Below are positions 62,910 to 64,000 of a stretch of 64,000 bases of DNA, piece by piece. A program made the translations under genes and the position numbers. The notes under the pieces are model-generated. The model was given only the letters and a program-made list of their open reading frames with translations. It was not told where the DNA came from and made no database searches. Position 1 is the first letter of the stretch. The number at the start of each line of letters is the position of its first letter. Origin of the DNA: JAPPLB01 sp965206655. GTDB lineage: Bacteria > Acidobacteriota > Terriglobia > Bryobacterales > UBA6623. The DNA lies in the NCBI GenBank assembly GCA_965206655.1, contig CBDBKC010000031.1, forward strand, positions 1-64,000, in the 5' to 3' direction.

Positions 62910-63557
62910 ATGAAAACGAAAGTTCTCACATACTCGGGCGAAAAAGTCACCGTCCACTACGATGTCGTTCGCTGCATCCACGCAGCAGAGTGCGTCCACG
63001 GCCTTCCACAAGTTTTCGACCCGAATCGAAAGCCTTGGGTCGCGCCGGACGAAGCACCTCCCGAGGATGTTCGGCGCGTCATAGGCGCCTGCCCGACCGG
63101 CGCGCTCAGCGCGTCCTCGCATGAAGACATTGCGCCCGGACCGTCACCCGACAAGAACACCGCTCGCATCGAGCCCGACGGCCCCCTCTACGTTGCCGGC
63201 GAGATCGAAATCAAAACGTCGCAAGGGGAAGTTCTGCTCACCGACGCGCGTGTTGCACTCTGCCGCTGTGGCGCGTCACAAAACAAACCACTCTGCGATG
63301 GAGCTCACGCCAAAGCCGCTTTCAAAGACGCCGGTGAGCTACCCAAGACCAGCGACGAGGCAAGCGCCGGCGAGGCAGGCAAACTGGCTTTCGTGCCGCT
63401 TCCCAACGGCCCCGTGCTTTTCGAAGGCCCCTGCGAGTTGCTAAGCGCGGACGGCACATCCACCCACGCCGCGAAGGGTGCGCTTTGTCGATGCGGTGCT
63501 TCCAGCAACAAGCCGTTCTGCGACGGAAGCCACACGGGAGTTGGCTTTTCTGCCTGA
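62910..63557 (+). CDS. Fer4_19 plus tandem CDGSH iron-sulfur protein
   Basis: A 215-residue protein with three metal sites. The N-terminal part is a YjdI-like ferredoxin domain (C22, C28, C61 in RCIHAAECVHG and ACPTGAL). Two CDGSH [2Fe-2S] motifs follow: C118/C120/C129/H133 (CRCGASQNKPLCDGAH) and C193/C195/C204/H208 (CRCGASSNKPFCDGSH). CDGSH proteins handle electron or cluster transfer under redox stress. It begins 48 bases after ridA in the same direction. Confidence 0.92.
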   Translation: MKTKVLTYSGEKVTVHYDVVRCIHAAECVHGLPQVFDPNRKPWVAPDEAPPEDVRRVIGACPTGALSASSHEDIAPGPSPDKNTARIEPDGPLYVAGEIEIKTSQGEVLLTDARVALCRCGASQNKPLCDGAHAKAAFKDAGELPKTSDEASAGEAGKLAFVPLPNGPVLFEGPCELLSADGTSTHAAKGALCRCGASSNKPFCDGSHTGVGFSA

Positions 63558-63566
63558 ACGGGTTGC

Positions 63567-64000
63567 TCAGTCGACGGTCAACGCAACCTTGCCAGCGATC
63601 CTCCGCCCGGCAATATCAGCCAGCGCCCGAGGCGCATCCTCCAGCGGGTAGGTCTTCGAAACAATAGGGCGAATATTGCCTTGCGCATAAAGCTCGTTGA
63701 GCCGGCTCTGCGTCTGCTGAAGATAGCCATGGTTCTCTTCCACATGCCGCCCCCAGAAAACTCCCACGACCGAGATGTTCTTGAGCAGTACCCGATTGCA
63801 CGTGATTTCCGGAATCACACCGCTTGAGAAACCAACAACGAGCAGCCGTCCGCCCGGCGCGATACATTTCGTGGACAGATCGAACACCTCACCGCCCACC
63901 GGGTCGTAAATCACGTCCGCGCCGATTCCGCCCGTCAGTTCCTTCACCTGATCAACCCAACCCTCGGCCTGATAGTCGAGTACATGATCGGCCCCCTGCT
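63567..64000 (-). CDS. NADPH:quinone oxidoreductase-like protein, C-terminal part
   Basis: The C-terminal part, about 144 residues, of a zinc-independent medium-chain dehydrogenase/reductase of the quinone oxidoreductase type; it continues beyond the right window edge. It reads ADHVLDYQAEGWVDQVKELT at the edge, then GGIGADVIYDPVGGEVFD, GGRLLVVGFSSG, LLKNISVVGVFWG and the C-terminal RRIAGKVALTVD. These are the NADPH-domain features of the family. Its stop lies nine bases from the CDGSH gene. Confidence 0.88.
   Translation of the reverse strand, partial: QGADHVLDYQAEGWVDQVKELTGGIGADVIYDPVGGEVFDLSTKCIAPGGRLLVVGFSSGVIPEITCNRVLLKNISVVGVFWGRHVEENHGYLQQTQSRLNELYAQGNIRPIVSKTYPLEDAPRALADIAGRRIAGKVALTVD

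Overview
The window looks like a chromosomal segment of a GC-rich, aerobic, carbohydrate-degrading bacterium, most likely an Acidobacteriota of the Bryobacterales/Solibacter type. The reasons are a VWFA-related protein of the kind common in acidobacteria, a J-domain/winged-helix protein, PSCyt1/DUF1549/DUF1553 and DUF1501 proteins, a sulfatase, and many proteins with twin-arginine (Tat) signals. Planctomycetes share several of these families, so the assignment is an inference. I saw no rRNA, tRNA or CRISPR array.

Layout. 1-1071 is gene-free and strongly G+T-skewed on the + strand, with a heptamer tandem repeat. 1072-9789 holds a Gfo/Idh/MocA oxidoreductase, a toxin gene broken by a stop codon beside an intact antitoxin, two tandem Tat-exported SelA-like PLP enzymes, YraN, a UPF0173 hydrolase, a response regulator and a VWFA-like protein. 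10011-11497 is an ISNCY-type insertion with 15-bp target duplications, placed between a TATAAT box and a ferredoxin-MFS operon. 13428-26830 carries a third PLP paralogue, an exported M20 hydrolase, a cysteine-cluster protein, a sugar-acid dehydratase, a J-like/winged-helix protein, SDR, sulfatase, DMT transporter, alanine racemase, a beta-barrel and a MerA-like flavoprotein. 26905-31896 carries a TVP38-DUF547 fusion, a pair of proteins built from a duplicated module, DUF1501 and Ssb. 32011-42343 is the fourth PLP paralogue followed by housekeeping genes (acsA, dusB, rnhA, cysS, FKBP, ogt, sixA). 42456-46382 is a molybdenum hydroxylase operon with a MoaD-like protein. 46469-52690 contains a nucleotidyltransferase, a CocE hydrolase, an antitoxin remnant, a sialidase-like protein, an IS1380 element and an RNA-binding protein. 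52722-64000 contains prolyl oligopeptidase, an SGNH hydrolase split by a stop codon, a PSCyt1/DUF1501 pair, a Tat lipoprotein TIM barrel, an ankyrin protein, RidA, a CDGSH protein and a partial quinone oxidoreductase.

How it fits together. The accessory genes point to uptake and breakdown of sugars, sugar acids and amino sugars or amino acids outside the cytoplasm: sulfatase, sialidase-like beta-propeller, several cofactor-binding enzyme folds with Tat signals, a sugar-acid dehydratase, an ACS-type MFS carrier and RidA. The most unusual theme is the set of four Tat-exported SelA-fold PLP enzymes, three of them with an added C-terminal beta-rich domain. Two insertion sequences, two genes with in-frame stops and one antitoxin remnant show that the segment is also decaying in places.
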